DNA of 28,708 nt from JBIOUF01 sp044866695 (GTDB lineage Bacteria > Actinomycetota > Actinomycetes > Propionibacteriales > Nocardioidaceae): assembly GCA_044866695.1 (NCBI GenBank), contig JBIOUF010000272.1, positions 1 through 28,708 on the forward strand. Reading direction: 5' to 3'. Made by a program: the position numbers and the translations under genes. Below the pieces are notes generated by a model. It was not told where the DNA came from, did not search any database, and saw nothing but the letters and a program-made list of their open reading frames with translations. Positions 5,849 through 14,255 of this stretch are shown in pieces (position 1 is the stretch's first letter; the number at the start of each line of letters is the position of its first letter).

Positions 5849-8587
5849 TCAGCCGAGGGCAAGCGCAGCGAGCTCCGCGCGGGAGGACACGTTCAGCTTC
5901 GCGAAGACGTTGCGAAGGTGGAAGTCGACGGTGCGAGGGCTGACGAACAGCTGCGCCGCCGCGTCCTTGTTCGACAGCCCCTGGCGCACCAGACTTGCGA
6001 CCTGCCGCTCCTGGGCGGTGAGCTCCGAGGCGGTGGACGGGTCACGGCGTCGCGCGGTCTCGCCCGAGGCGCGCAGCTCCTGGGCGGCTCGCTCGGCCCA
6101 TCGGGTGGCGCCGAGATCCTCGAACGCGGCCAGCGCCGTCCGGAGATGCTGCCTGGCGTCCACGCGCCGGCGGGACCGGCGCAGCCACTCACCGTAGGCG
6201 AGCTCGGTGCGGGCCCGGTCGGGTAGCCGCAGTGACCGTGCGTGGGCGGCCAGCGCCGCACGAAAGTGGGCTTCGGCCGCGGCGTTCTCGGCACGCAGGG
6301 CGCGGCCGTGCTCGACGGCCGCGACCGCCGAGGCGACGCCCGTCGCGTCGCCGAACGCGGTCAGCTCGGCCAGCCACTGCTGAGCGAGGTCGGCGCGGTC
6401 GGCGCGGACCGCGGCCTCCAGCCGGTCCAGCGCGGTGGTCCGGCGGAGTGCGGCCCCACTGACCTGTCGGAGGTGATGGACGGCGGCGGGAGGTTGGCCG
6501 GCCCGCAGTCCACGCGCCCAGTGGGTGAGGTCCTCGACCAGGCTCCGGGTGATGCCGATGGGATGCTCGCGCAGGAGCGCGGTCACCTCCTCGATGTGCC
6601 GGTCCGCGGCCTCCTGGTCGCCACGCAGCGCAGCGAGCACGGCGAGCTCCGCCCTCGGCAGCGCGGTCAGGCCGGGCTGGCCGGTGCTGGTCGCGAGCTG
6701 GAGCGCCTCCGCGGCGGCGGTGCCTGCTTCTCCCCACGCTCCCGTGGCCAGCTGGAACAAGACGCCGCGCGTCAGCGCGTGCTCGACCATGGTCAGCGCG
6801 CCGGTGCCGCGTGCGGCGGTGAGCTGGTCGGCGTGGGTGCGCAGCCCTCGCGCGTCGTCGTCGAGGTGCAGAGCGGCGATGCCGAGGTTCGGCTGCAGGA
6901 CGTGGTCCACCTCGAGCGGCTCGGCGTCGGTCAGCCGCCATGCCGCGCGTATGCCGTCGGCTGCGAGGGCCCAGTCCTGGTCCGCCACGGCCAGGAAGCC
7001 CTGCAGCAGCAGGTGCGCGGCGCGGGACGCCGTCGACGCCCCGTCCGCCGGTTCGCCGGCCAGCGCCGCCAGGTCGACCCTTCGTGGGGAGTGCGCCCCG
7101 AACGCGGCCAGCGACGCGGCCAGCATCGCCAGCTGCTGGGTCTGCGGACCGCCGGGCCCCTCCGCGGCGGCGGCGGTCTGCGCCGCCTGCAGAACCAGGT
7201 CGTAGCCGTCGTCGAGGGAGCGGGTGTTCCACTCGATCTGACCCCGCAGCGTGAGCAGCCGAGCCCGCAGGTGATCGTCGCTGACGTCGGCGGTCGCCGT
7301 ACTCGCCAGCGCCGCCGCGCGCGCGGGCTGACCGCCGAGCCAAGCGGCGGAGGCGGCCGCGACCAACCGCCGGCCGCGGGGCTCGCTGGCTGCGGTCAGC
7401 TCCGCCGCCCGGGCCCAGGCGGCGGCCGCGGCCTCGTGCCCCCCGCGGTTGGCGGCGCGCTCGGCCACACCGTCCAGCGCCATGACCACCGACTCGTCGG
7501 GACGGTCGGCCGCTGCAGCCAGGTGCCAGGCCTGTCGGTCCGGGTCGGCGGCCAGCACCTGCGCGAGGGCGCGGTGCGTCGCGCGTCGCTGCGCGCTGGT
7601 CGCGGCCTGGTAGACCGCCGAGCGCACCAGAGGGTGGTGGAGCGCCAGCCTGTCGCCGTCGACGCGGACCAGCCCCGCCAGCTCCGCCTCCTCGAGCGCA
7701 TCCTCACCCGCGCCGAGCCGCTCGGAGGCCTCACGGACCAGGGTCAGGCGGGCCGTGTCGTCCGCGGCGGCCACGAGCAGGACCCGCTGGGCGGCCTCGG
7801 ACAGGCGGCGACAGCGGTCGAGGAAGGCCCGCTCCACGCCGCCGGTCAGCGGCAGCGGGCTGGGCAGCGGCTGCCGCGCGGTGAGCTGGTCCGCGGTCAG
7901 GACCCCGGCGAGCTCCACGAGGGCGAGCGGGTTCCCCCCGCTGGCCGTCAGCAGGTCGGCCAGCACCGCCGGATCCGGGCGCAGCCCGGCCCGGGTCTCG
8001 ACGAGCCGGGCCGCCGCGGTGTCGGTCATCGCGCCGACCGTGACCGCAGGGAGGTCCGCGGCGTCGAAGGCGGCGGTGCCGTCCCGGGCCGCGAACAGCA
8101 GGGCCACCGGTTCGGCCTGCAACCGGCGGGCGACGAACAGCAGTGCGGCTGCGGAGGCCTCGTCCAGCCATTGCGCGTCGTCGACCGCGATGAGCAGCGG
8201 CTGTTCCTCGCTGGCGTCGGCGAGCAGGCTCAGCGTCGCGAGGAACACCACGAACCGGTCCCCGGTCCCTGCCCCCTCACCGAGCGCCGCCTGCAGCGCG
8301 TCGCGCTGAGGTCCGGGCAGGTGCGGTACTCCCGACCGCAACGGCCGCAGCAGCCGCTGCAGCGCCGCGAACGCCAGGGGCGACTCCGACTCCACCCCGG
8401 ACGTGCTCAGCACTCGCATGGCGCTGCCTGCGCCACTGGTCGCGACGGTGTCGACGGCATGGGCCAGGAGCGTCGACTTCCCCGAACCCGCCACCCCGCG
8501 GACCACCAGCGCCCCGCCCCTGCCGGCCCGGGCCGTCTCGCACAGCGACATAACCGCCGCCAGTTCGGCCTCCCGTCCGATCAGCAC
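5849..8587 (-). CDS. LAL-type LuxR family transcriptional regulator with AAA ATPase domain
   Basis: 912 aa. The N-terminal STAND/AAA-type ATPase has Walker A GVAGSGKST (31-39) and Walker B LLIAVDDAQW (131-140). A long Ala/Leu-rich helical (TPR-like) middle region follows. The C-terminus (855-912) is a LuxR/GerE helix-turn-helix: ELTAQERQVASLVRQGLSNK, then VSPRTVDFHLRNVFAKL. Such large ATP-dependent regulators (MalT/LAL group) bind an inducer and ATP, oligomerise, and activate target promoters. The size is normal for the group. The start is GTG with no clear ribosome site. It is divergent from the racemase-family gene and 60 bp upstream of copA, which has its own promoter. The target and ligand are unknown. 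Confidence 0.92.
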   Translation of the reverse strand: MLIGREAELAAVMSLCETARAGRGGALVVRGVAGSGKSTLLAHAVDTVATSGAGSAMRVLSTSGVESESPLAFAALQRLLRPLRSGVPHLPGPQRDALQAALGEGAGTGDRFVVFLATLSLLADASEEQPLLIAVDDAQWLDEASAAALLFVARRLQAEPVALLFAARDGTAAFDAADLPAVTVGAMTDTAAARLVETRAGLRPDPAVLADLLTASGGNPLALVELAGVLTADQLTARQPLPSPLPLTGGVERAFLDRCRRLSEAAQRVLLVAAADDTARLTLVREASERLGAGEDALEEAELAGLVRVDGDRLALHHPLVRSAVYQAATSAQRRATHRALAQVLAADPDRQAWHLAAAADRPDESVVMALDGVAERAANRGGHEAAAAAWARAAELTAASEPRGRRLVAAASAAWLGGQPARAAALASTATADVSDDHLRARLLTLRGQIEWNTRSLDDGYDLVLQAAQTAAAAEGPGGPQTQQLAMLAASLAAFGAHSPRRVDLAALAGEPADGASTASRAAHLLLQGFLAVADQDWALAADGIRAAWRLTDAEPLEVDHVLQPNLGIAALHLDDDARGLRTHADQLTAARGTGALTMVEHALTRGVLFQLATGAWGEAGTAAAEALQLATSTGQPGLTALPRAELAVLAALRGDQEAADRHIEEVTALLREHPIGITRSLVEDLTHWARGLRAGQPPAAVHHLRQVSGAALRRTTALDRLEAAVRADRADLAQQWLAELTAFGDATGVASAVAAVEHGRALRAENAAAEAHFRAALAAHARSLRLPDRARTELAYGEWLRRSRRRVDARQHLRTALAAFEDLGATRWAERAAQELRASGETARRRDPSTASELTAQERQVASLVRQGLSNKDAAAQLFVSPRTVDFHLRNVFAKLNVSSRAELAALALG

Positions 8588-8800
8588 GGCCCGACCGTAA
8601 CCGACGACCCGGACTCAGAACGGCCGGCCCCGGGCATCCGGACGGACGGGTCGTGGCAACCTGGAGTCCCCCGAGTACTCCGCCACCCTCGCCCCGGGAT
8701 CCGGCCCGGACGCGGTGCCCACGGCGCCGCTACGCCGTCGGCACGGCGCCGCACTCCCTGAACGGTCCCAGTCCCACGAGCCTCCACCGGAGCCCACACG

Positions 8801-9580
8801 ATGACCAGCCCCACCGCACCGCCCCCGGCGTCCCCCCGGAGCTCGGACGGCTCCGCCCGTCCCAGGGTCATCGGCATGATCGGCGGCATGAGCTGGGAGT
8901 CGACGTCGGAGTACTACCGGCTCGCCAACCGCATGGTCCGCGACCGGCTCGGCGGGCTCCACTCCGCCCGGGTGCTGCTGTCCTCGGTCGACTTCGCCGA
9001 GATCGAACGGCTTCAGGTCACGGGCAGATGGGACGAGGCCGGGGAGCTGCTCGCGGCCGAGGCGCGCCGGCTCGAGGTCGCGGGGGCCGAGCTGCTGGTC
9101 CTGTGCACCAACACGATGCACAAGGTCGCCGACTCCATCGAGGCCGCGGTCGGCATCCCGCTGCTGCACCTGGGCGACGTCACCGCTGCCGCGGTGACCG
9201 CCGCGGACGTCCGCAGGGTGGGCCTGCTGGCCACCGCCTTCACCATGGAGGAGAGCTTCTACCGGGACCGGCTCACCCACCACGGGCTGGAGGTTCTCGT
9301 CCCCGACCGCGCTGACCGTGCCGAGGTGCACCGCATCATCTACGAGGAGCTCTGTCTCGGCGTCACCACGCAGGAGTCACGCCGGGTCTACCGCGCGGTG
9401 ATCGACCGGCTGGTGACCGCCGGAGCCGACGGGGTCATCCTGGGCTGCACCGAGATCGAGCTGCTGATCGGGCCTTCCGACAGCCCCGTGCCGGTGTTCC
9501 CCACGACCCGGCTCCATGTCGAGGCCGCCGTCGAGGCCGCTCTTCGGCAGCCGCCGCCGCCCGAGGGCAGGCCGGTCTGA
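8801..9580 (+). CDS. Aspartate/glutamate racemase family protein
   Basis: 259 aa, a PLP-independent racemase fold. It opens with IGMIGGMSWEST, the family N-terminal motif. The two active-site loops are LCTNTMHK (Cys102) and GCTEIELL (Cys216), close to the YgeA subgroup of amino-acid racemases. These use a pair of acid/base residues to invert C-alpha, feeding D-amino acids to the wall or catabolism. Substrate cannot be assigned (Asp, Glu, homoserine and others are possible). The first about 20 residues are Pro/Ser-rich and not part of the fold, so a later start is conceivable, but GGAG lies 8 nt before this ATG. It is divergent from the LuxR regulator, which is a plausible but unproven controller. 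Confidence 0.9.
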   Translation: MTSPTAPPPASPRSSDGSARPRVIGMIGGMSWESTSEYYRLANRMVRDRLGGLHSARVLLSSVDFAEIERLQVTGRWDEAGELLAAEARRLEVAGAELLVLCTNTMHKVADSIEAAVGIPLLHLGDVTAAAVTAADVRRVGLLATAFTMEESFYRDRLTHHGLEVLVPDRADRAEVHRIIYEELCLGVTTQESRRVYRAVIDRLVTAGADGVILGCTEIELLIGPSDSPVPVFPTTRLHVEAAVEAALRQPPPPEGRPV

Positions 9581-9691
9581 CCCCGGTCGCCACCAGGTCA
9601 CAACCGACCCCGAACTGCGACGCACAGGTATTCGTCCTCGAGCCGCGGTATCGAGACCCGGCGTGTGGTCGTTGGCGACCTCGCTGCCGGG

Positions 9692-11131
9692 TCACGTGCG
9701 TCGGTGGAGCTGGAACTTGCCGTTGTGGGCGGGTGTCATGGTCATCCCGTGGCGGTGGGCCAGGGTGTGGTGTCTGGGGCAGATCAGGGCGAGGTCGGCG
9801 AGGTTGGTGGTGCCGCCGGTGGCCCAGGATCGTCGCCAGTGGTGGGCTTCGCACCAGCGGGCGGGTCGGTCGCAGCCGGTGATGGCGCAGACGCCGTGTT
9901 GCTGGACGCGGAGGGCGAGGATCTGTGCCTTGGACGCCAGCCGGCGTCGCCGGCCCAGGTCGAGGACCCGGCCTTGGCCGTCTAGGACCGCGGGGATCAC
10001 TCCGGCGGCGCAGGCCAGCCGGCGGGCCTCCCCGGGGGTGAGCAGGGTGGGGGTGCCCACGATCGCGGCGTGCGCCAGCCCGCCCAGGAGGGTGTCCAGG
10101 GTCATGGTGACCACCACGGTCGGCGCGAGGCCGCCGGTGGCCGGCAGGGTGTCGGCGTTCAGGGTCTCCAGGAGCCGGCAGAACGCCTCTCCGCGGATCA
10201 CCGGGGTGAGCCGGCGGACCCGTTCGGCCGGGTCCGGGGCGCAGCCCGCGCCGGCCTCCCCGGCAGACGCGGCGGTGCTCTCGGTGGTGTCGGCGGGGTG
10301 GGTGGGGTGGGCGGGGTGGGTGTGTGGGACCGGGTCGACCCCGGCGGGGTTGGTGAACGCGTCCAGCGCGGCGGCCAGCATCTCCCCGTACCGCTCCGGG
10401 AGCTTGAACCTGCCGTTCACGCTGCCGTGCCCGTCTCGTCCCCAGGTCAGGCTGGTGGCCCGCTCGGCCTGGCGTTCCTCCCGGTCCAGCGCGGCGGCGT
10501 CCAGCCGCTCGGCCAGCTCGGGGGCCACCACGTGCAGGATCCGCTTGCCCAGCCGGGCCAGCTCGACGGCGTCGAACCTCTGCGCGAGGTCCAGCAGGTG
10601 CGCCTCGGCGGCCCGCCGGGTGTCCACGCCGACCTCGACCGGCAGGTCGTCCACCGCGTCGCAGACCGCCCGGGCCTGGTCGGGCAGCACCTCCCCGGCG
10701 ACCAGCGCGGCGTCCACCGCCTGGTGCCCGTCCCGCAACGACTCAGCCAGCCGCTCCCGGCCCACCGCGCCCCGCCTGGTCACCGGCACCAGCCCCCGCA
10801 CCCACGCCGCCGTCGACGTCGCCCCGGCCGGACCGGCCAGCCCCTCCAGGTCGGCCCGGGCCACCAGCCGCAACGCCAACCCCGACAACCGGGCCGCGGC
10901 CCGCTCCAGCGGTTCCTGAGGAGGGCGACGAAGGAGCCCGTCTCGAAGGGCCGCCACCGCCTCCGCCGTCTGGGCCGGGGTGAGCCCCAACGGGTACGGG
11001 TCACCCAGCCCGTCCAGCACCTCGTGCACCCGCCCCGCGAACCAGTGCACCCGGTCCACCCGGTCCGCCACCGGCGTCCCCCCACGCCTCCTGGCGTGCG
11101 AGTCCGGAGACGGCACCGGCTCTGCTGACAT
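9692..11131 (-). CDS. DUF222 / HNH endonuclease domain protein (13E12-repeat family)
   Basis: 479 aa. The N-terminal DUF222 helical domain runs to about 300, followed by a low-complexity His/Thr/Pro stretch (HTHPAHPTHPADTTE). The C-terminal HNH nuclease has CAITGCDRPARWCEAHHW, GGTTNLADLALICPRHH and HRHGM. This family is multicopy in actinobacterial genomes; its biological role is not settled, and a mobile or nuclease function is suspected. The ORF is open far upstream, but homology starts after ATG 11131, where GGTGGGAT precedes it. Odd: codons 61-75 (RDGLLRRPPQEPLER) are encoded by a copy of a dispersed repeat found elsewhere in non-coding DNA. That repeat appears inserted in frame within the first long helix. 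It is convergent with the racemase gene. Confidence 0.88.
   Translation of the reverse strand: MSAEPVPSPDSHARRRGGTPVADRVDRVHWFAGRVHEVLDGLGDPYPLGLTPAQTAEAVAALRDGLLRRPPQEPLERAAARLSGLALRLVARADLEGLAGPAGATSTAAWVRGLVPVTRRGAVGRERLAESLRDGHQAVDAALVAGEVLPDQARAVCDAVDDLPVEVGVDTRRAAEAHLLDLAQRFDAVELARLGKRILHVVAPELAERLDAAALDREERQAERATSLTWGRDGHGSVNGRFKLPERYGEMLAAALDAFTNPAGVDPVPHTHPAHPTHPADTTESTAASAGEAGAGCAPDPAERVRRLTPVIRGEAFCRLLETLNADTLPATGGLAPTVVVTMTLDTLLGGLAHAAIVGTPTLLTPGEARRLACAAGVIPAVLDGQGRVLDLGRRRRLASKAQILALRVQQHGVCAITGCDRPARWCEAHHWRRSWATGGTTNLADLALICPRHHTLAHRHGMTMTPAHNGKFQLHRRT
10909..10951. repeat. Dispersed repeat copy A inside the HNH gene
   Basis: 43 bp identical to segments at 12758-12800 and 17639-17681 (starts GCGGTTCCTGAGGAGGG, ends CCCGTCTCGAAGGGC). 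Here it lacks the left inverted arm seen in the other copies, so it is a partial element. It is translated as part of the DUF222 domain. Confidence 0.9.
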
Positions 11132-11290
11132 GACCCGATCCCACCAGCCGCCACCGACAAAAGCCGCCCCGAGAACCCGCCGCATCTCGTCATGTGGACG
11201 GAGGATTCCGTCGGCCGCGGCTCGACGTAGAAGCGCGACGGGACCGACTTTCCGGACGATACCGGGCATCTCGGCGCTATCATGCCCGCT

Positions 11291-11374
11291 GTGATCACCG
11301 GAGAGCTGAAGGGCATGGTCGACCGGATCCGGGATGCCTCTTGGCAGCTCCGAACCTTCTACCGGCGGCTGTGA
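11291..11374 (+). pseudogene. hsdM N-terminal remnant (type I restriction-modification methylase)
   Basis: GTG at 11291 opens a frame reading ITGELKGMVDRIRDASW before a stop at 11372-11374. This closely resembles the N-terminus of type I modification subunits (ITGELK..ID.IWDAFW). The homologous stretch is only about 18 codons, after which similarity ends. An in-frame ATG at 11282 is also possible. I read it as the surviving start of a deleted hsdM gene. No other hsd genes are in the window. Confidence 0.6.
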
Positions 11375-11648
11375 GCTCGCCGCTGTACCTGGGCCTCCGA
11401 GCTCGCGCCGGGTGCGGGTGGACGCGACGTTCATGCTGATGGTGGAGCAGGGAGGACGGATGGAGCCGGACCTGGACAACCTGATCAAGACGACCGTGGA
11501 CTCTCTCGAGGGCGTTCTCGGCGTCCGCACGGGGACAGGCCCCCGCGTCGAGGCCGACGACGTACGCGTGGACCGCGGCGATGGTGTCGCTCCCACGATG
11601 CGCCAGTCATGGGAAGTGCCCAACCATCGTGGTGCCATGGGGAACTGA
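11334..11648 (+). pseudogene. RusA-like Holliday-junction resolvase fragment
   Basis: An open frame of 104 codons. Only its middle is recognisable: VRVDATFMLMVEQGGR, then EPDLDNLIKTTVDSLEGV, then EADDVRVDR. These match the core of the RusA fold (PDLDN..K...D.L...DD..V), including the conserved Asp residues. The residues before about 22 and after about 83 look unrelated. The N-terminal strand normally preceding this core is missing or scrambled, and the frame overlaps the hsdM remnant. A short functional protein starting at ATG 11433 or 11460 cannot be excluded, but a decayed fragment is more likely. Confidence 0.5.
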
Positions 11649-11667
11649 CGCCTGGTCCGGGCCAGCT

Positions 11668-12633
11668 TCAGAAGGTCAGCACGGTCTTGCCCAGCGTCCG
11701 CCGGGCGGCCATCTCGGCCAGGGCGGCGCGGGCCTGCTCGACGGGGAGGGTGCGACCCACCGGCGGGTCGACGACGCCGGACTCGACCATGGGCAGCAGC
11801 CGGTCCCACTGGCCGCGGCGGTAGCCGGGCCGGGTCATCACGAAGGCACCCCACCCGACGCCGCGGACGTCGATGTTGTTCAACAGCAGGCGGTTGACCT
11901 TGACCTGCGGGATGGCGCCGCCGGTGAACCCCACCACCAGGAGCCGGCCCTCGGCGCGCAGCGCACGCAGCGAGTCGGTGACCAGGTCGCCGCCTACGAC
12001 GTCGAGGACCACGTCGACCCCCTCGCCGCCGGTGAGCTCCTTGACGCGCGCGAGGAACCCGTCCACCGGCACCGCCTGGTCGGCGCCGACCTGGAGGGCG
12101 AGCCTGCGCTTCTCCTCGGTGGACGCCACGGCGATCACCCGCGCGCCCAGCCCTCGGGCCACCTGGACCGACGCGGTGCCGACCCCGCCGGCGGCGCCGT
12201 GGACCAGCACCGTCTCGCCAGGGACCAGGCCGGCCCGCCGGGCCAGCGCGAACTCGGCGGTGAGGTAGTTCATGGGCATCGCGGCGCCCTGGTCGTAGCC
12301 GAGCGCGTCCGGGAGCGGGTAGACCCCGTCCACGGGCACCGCGACGAGGTCCGCGCCCCCGCCGTACGCAAGCACCGCGGCCACCCGGTCGCCCACGGCG
12401 AACCCCGAGCCCTCCGGCGCCTGACGGACGTCGCCGGCCAGGTCGACGCCGAGCTGGAAGGGCGGCTCCGGCCGGATCTGGTACTCACCTCGGCTGAGCA
12501 GCAGGTCGGGCCAGCTGACCCCGAGCGCCCTCACCTCCACCAGGACCTCGCCCGGCCCCGGGGTGGGCTCCGGGACGTCGACGACCTCGACGCCGTCGGG
12601 ACCGGACAGCGAGGTGACCTGCAGTGACCGCAT
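11668..12633 (-). CDS. NADPH:quinone oxidoreductase family (zinc-free medium-chain reductase)
   Basis: 321 aa, the usual length for QOR-like enzymes. The N-terminal GroES-like part (PEPTPGPGEVLVEVRALGVSWPD) lacks the catalytic zinc ligands of alcohol dehydrogenases. The Rossmann domain has HGAAGGVGTASVQVARGLGA at about 145-165. Expected to reduce quinones or enones with NADPH in the cytosol. A conserved C-terminal segment (NNIDVRGVGWGAFV) fits the acryloyl-CoA/quinone reductase-like branch. The substrate is unknown. It stands alone; the 224 bp upstream contain repeat copy B, so the promoter must lie close to or within that element. Confidence 0.9.
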   Translation of the reverse strand: MRSLQVTSLSGPDGVEVVDVPEPTPGPGEVLVEVRALGVSWPDLLLSRGEYQIRPEPPFQLGVDLAGDVRQAPEGSGFAVGDRVAAVLAYGGGADLVAVPVDGVYPLPDALGYDQGAAMPMNYLTAEFALARRAGLVPGETVLVHGAAGGVGTASVQVARGLGARVIAVASTEEKRRLALQVGADQAVPVDGFLARVKELTGGEGVDVVLDVVGGDLVTDSLRALRAEGRLLVVGFTGGAIPQVKVNRLLLNNIDVRGVGWGAFVMTRPGYRRGQWDRLLPMVESGVVDPPVGRTLPVEQARAALAEMAARRTLGKTVLTF

Positions 12634-12738
12634 GGGTCAGGAGTATGCCGCCACGGGGACGACGAGCGTCCGAGGGAGCGGCGCGTCGGGTCCGGAGGTT
12701 GGCTTCGTGACGCTCGCGAGCTCGCTCCTCAGCCCAAG

Positions 12739-12808
12739 TCGAGACGGGCTCGCACCGCGGTTCCTGAGGAGGGCGACGAAGGAGCCCGTCTCGAAGGGCG
12801 CCCTCCTC
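12739..12808. repeat. Dispersed palindromic repeat copy B
   Basis: Arms TCGAGACGGGCTC (12739-12751) and GAGCCCGTCTCGA (12782-12794) form a 13-bp inverted repeat. Positions 12755-12808 are identical to 17636-17689 over 54 bp. It sits in the gap between the oxidoreductase start and the peptidase stop. Confidence 0.9.
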
Positions 12809-12858
12809 GACCTCCGTGGGTGCAGCCCCGCAGAGCCTCGGCCACCGTGGGTGGAGGG

Positions 12859-14115
12859 TCAGCCGGGGCGGACCACCGCGTCCATCTCGAAGTGCATGGG
12901 GTCGGTGTAGTTCCAGTAGCCGCCCCAGGCGAAGCCCCACTTCTCGAAGATCAGCACCACCCGGCGGTCCATCTCCCCGACGGTGCCACGCTGGTTGCCC
13001 GGCACGTTGAGGTCCAAGGCGATGCCCCAGGAGTGCAGGGAGAGCCCGTTGCCCCGGTTGCGCCCGATGTAGCGGGGGTAGTAACAGCCGGCGTACTCGC
13101 CGGGATGGATCGACGAGGAGAGCCCGCTCCGGACGACCTCCTCCAGCGCGGCGCGCAGCTGTGGCAGCACTGCCTTGTTGCAGGTAACCGCGCCGAGGAT
13201 GGGCACCCGCTCGGTGCGGATGTACTCCGCGACCCAGGCGCGGTCGGGCACGATCGTCCCGTTGGGGCCCTCGACGTAGGAGAACGAGCCCACCGCCTCG
13301 GCCACGCTGCCGGCGGTGAGGACCGCGTTCTGCAGGTTCTCGCTCGGCTCGGGCTCGGGATAGTCGGGGTCGAGCACGTCCAGGGTGGCGGTCGTGCCGA
13401 GCACGGCCCGGACCCGCGACGCGACGGTGCGGGTGTCCCCGGTGGAGAGCAGCAGGGCGTTGTGCGCCGACAGCCCGATCGCCTTCCCGCGGCGGGGGTT
13501 CACCACCGCCTCGATGTGCCGGACCAGGGGCGTGTACGCGCCGACCTGCACGGTGGGACTGCCGTCGGCGGTGCCCACGCTCATCAGGTTCGTCTCCCCG
13601 ATCAGCCTGCGGGGCACGATCTGGGCGACCGCGACGTCGCCGGCCGCGACCCGGCGCCAGACCTCCTCCGCGCGGGCGGCCCGGGGCGGGGTGAACCGGC
13701 GGAACTGGCCCGGGTCGGCCGCGACGATCGCCAGGATCCGCCCGTCGACGGGCACCGAGGCCCACGACATCGCCAGCACCTCGCGCACCCCCGCCGTGGC
13801 CCGCACCCGCGCGACCACGCGGTCGGGGATGGGCTCCTGGCTGGTCACCAGCATGTCGGCCGCGACCAGGCGCTGGTCCAGCGGTCCGGGGTCGGGCACC
13901 GTGTACGTCGCCGGGTCCGTCTCGGGCCTCGGCGACGTGGCCGGGCTCGGGGTCACCGGCTCGCGAGGCGACCAGCTGCTCGGCGCGGCGGAGGGGCCCG
14001 GCTCCGCGCCGCTGCCCGAGGAGGAGCATCCGGCCAGGGCCAGGACGACGGTCACGACGAGGGCCCAGGCGACGGGGGCGGCCGCTCGACGCGCGGGGGC
14101 CGTGGCGCGGGCCAT
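12859..14115 (-). CDS. M15-family (VanY-like) peptidase, predicted lipoprotein
   Basis: 418 aa. The N-terminal signal peptide ends in the lipobox LAGC (Cys30), followed by a Ser/Pro-rich linker, so the protein should be lipid-anchored outside the membrane. Residues about 75-290 form a region I do not recognise. The C-terminal about 110 residues carry the M15 D-Ala-D-Ala carboxypeptidase pattern: CYYPRYIGRN, LSLHSWGIALDLN (zinc His and Asp) and DPMHFE (third zinc His). It should cut peptidoglycan stem peptides. It is divergent from signal peptidase I, 140 bp apart. The unassigned middle domain is larger than in simple VanY enzymes and might sense or bind wall material. Confidence 0.87.
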   Translation of the reverse strand: MARATAPARRAAAPVAWALVVTVVLALAGCSSSGSGAEPGPSAAPSSWSPREPVTPSPATSPRPETDPATYTVPDPGPLDQRLVAADMLVTSQEPIPDRVVARVRATAGVREVLAMSWASVPVDGRILAIVAADPGQFRRFTPPRAARAEEVWRRVAAGDVAVAQIVPRRLIGETNLMSVGTADGSPTVQVGAYTPLVRHIEAVVNPRRGKAIGLSAHNALLLSTGDTRTVASRVRAVLGTTATLDVLDPDYPEPEPSENLQNAVLTAGSVAEAVGSFSYVEGPNGTIVPDRAWVAEYIRTERVPILGAVTCNKAVLPQLRAALEEVVRSGLSSSIHPGEYAGCYYPRYIGRNRGNGLSLHSWGIALDLNVPGNQRGTVGEMDRRVVLIFEKWGFAWGGYWNYTDPMHFEMDAVVRPG

Positions 14116-14243
14116 TCGGGGCTCCTGGTTCGGCGTGGGACGTGAGCTCGGGCGGGGTGCTGCTGTCCAGCATTGTCCCCCGGTGCCCCCGGCCGCGGGG
14201 CCGGTCCCGAAGAGAACCCGGCCGCCGGCCCGCCCCCGGCCGA

Positions 14244-14255
14244 TACAGTCCCGCC
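14244..14255 (+). promoter_or_regulatory. -10-like element just before lepB start
   Basis: TACAGT at 14244-14249 is followed by 6 nt and then ATG 14256. No ribosome binding site fits between them. The geometry is that of a leaderless actinobacterial transcript starting at the A of ATG. I cannot see a good -35. Confidence 0.4.

Noticed and set aside
3522..6226. Very long plus-strand open frames (714 and 836 codons) opposite copA
   Set aside because: They are antisense to a gene with complete P1B ATPase motifs, have Arg/Ser/Thr- or Asp/Gly/His-rich composition with no domains, and arise from high GC at third positions.
6242..8761. 839-codon plus-strand frame
   Set aside because: Antisense to the LuxR/ATPase regulator; Gln/Gly/Arg-rich with no recognisable domain.
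9584..9702. GGTCGCCA and TGGCGACC inverted pair between racemase and HNH genes
   Set aside because: Only 8 bp, with arms more than 60 bp apart; likely by chance at this GC content.
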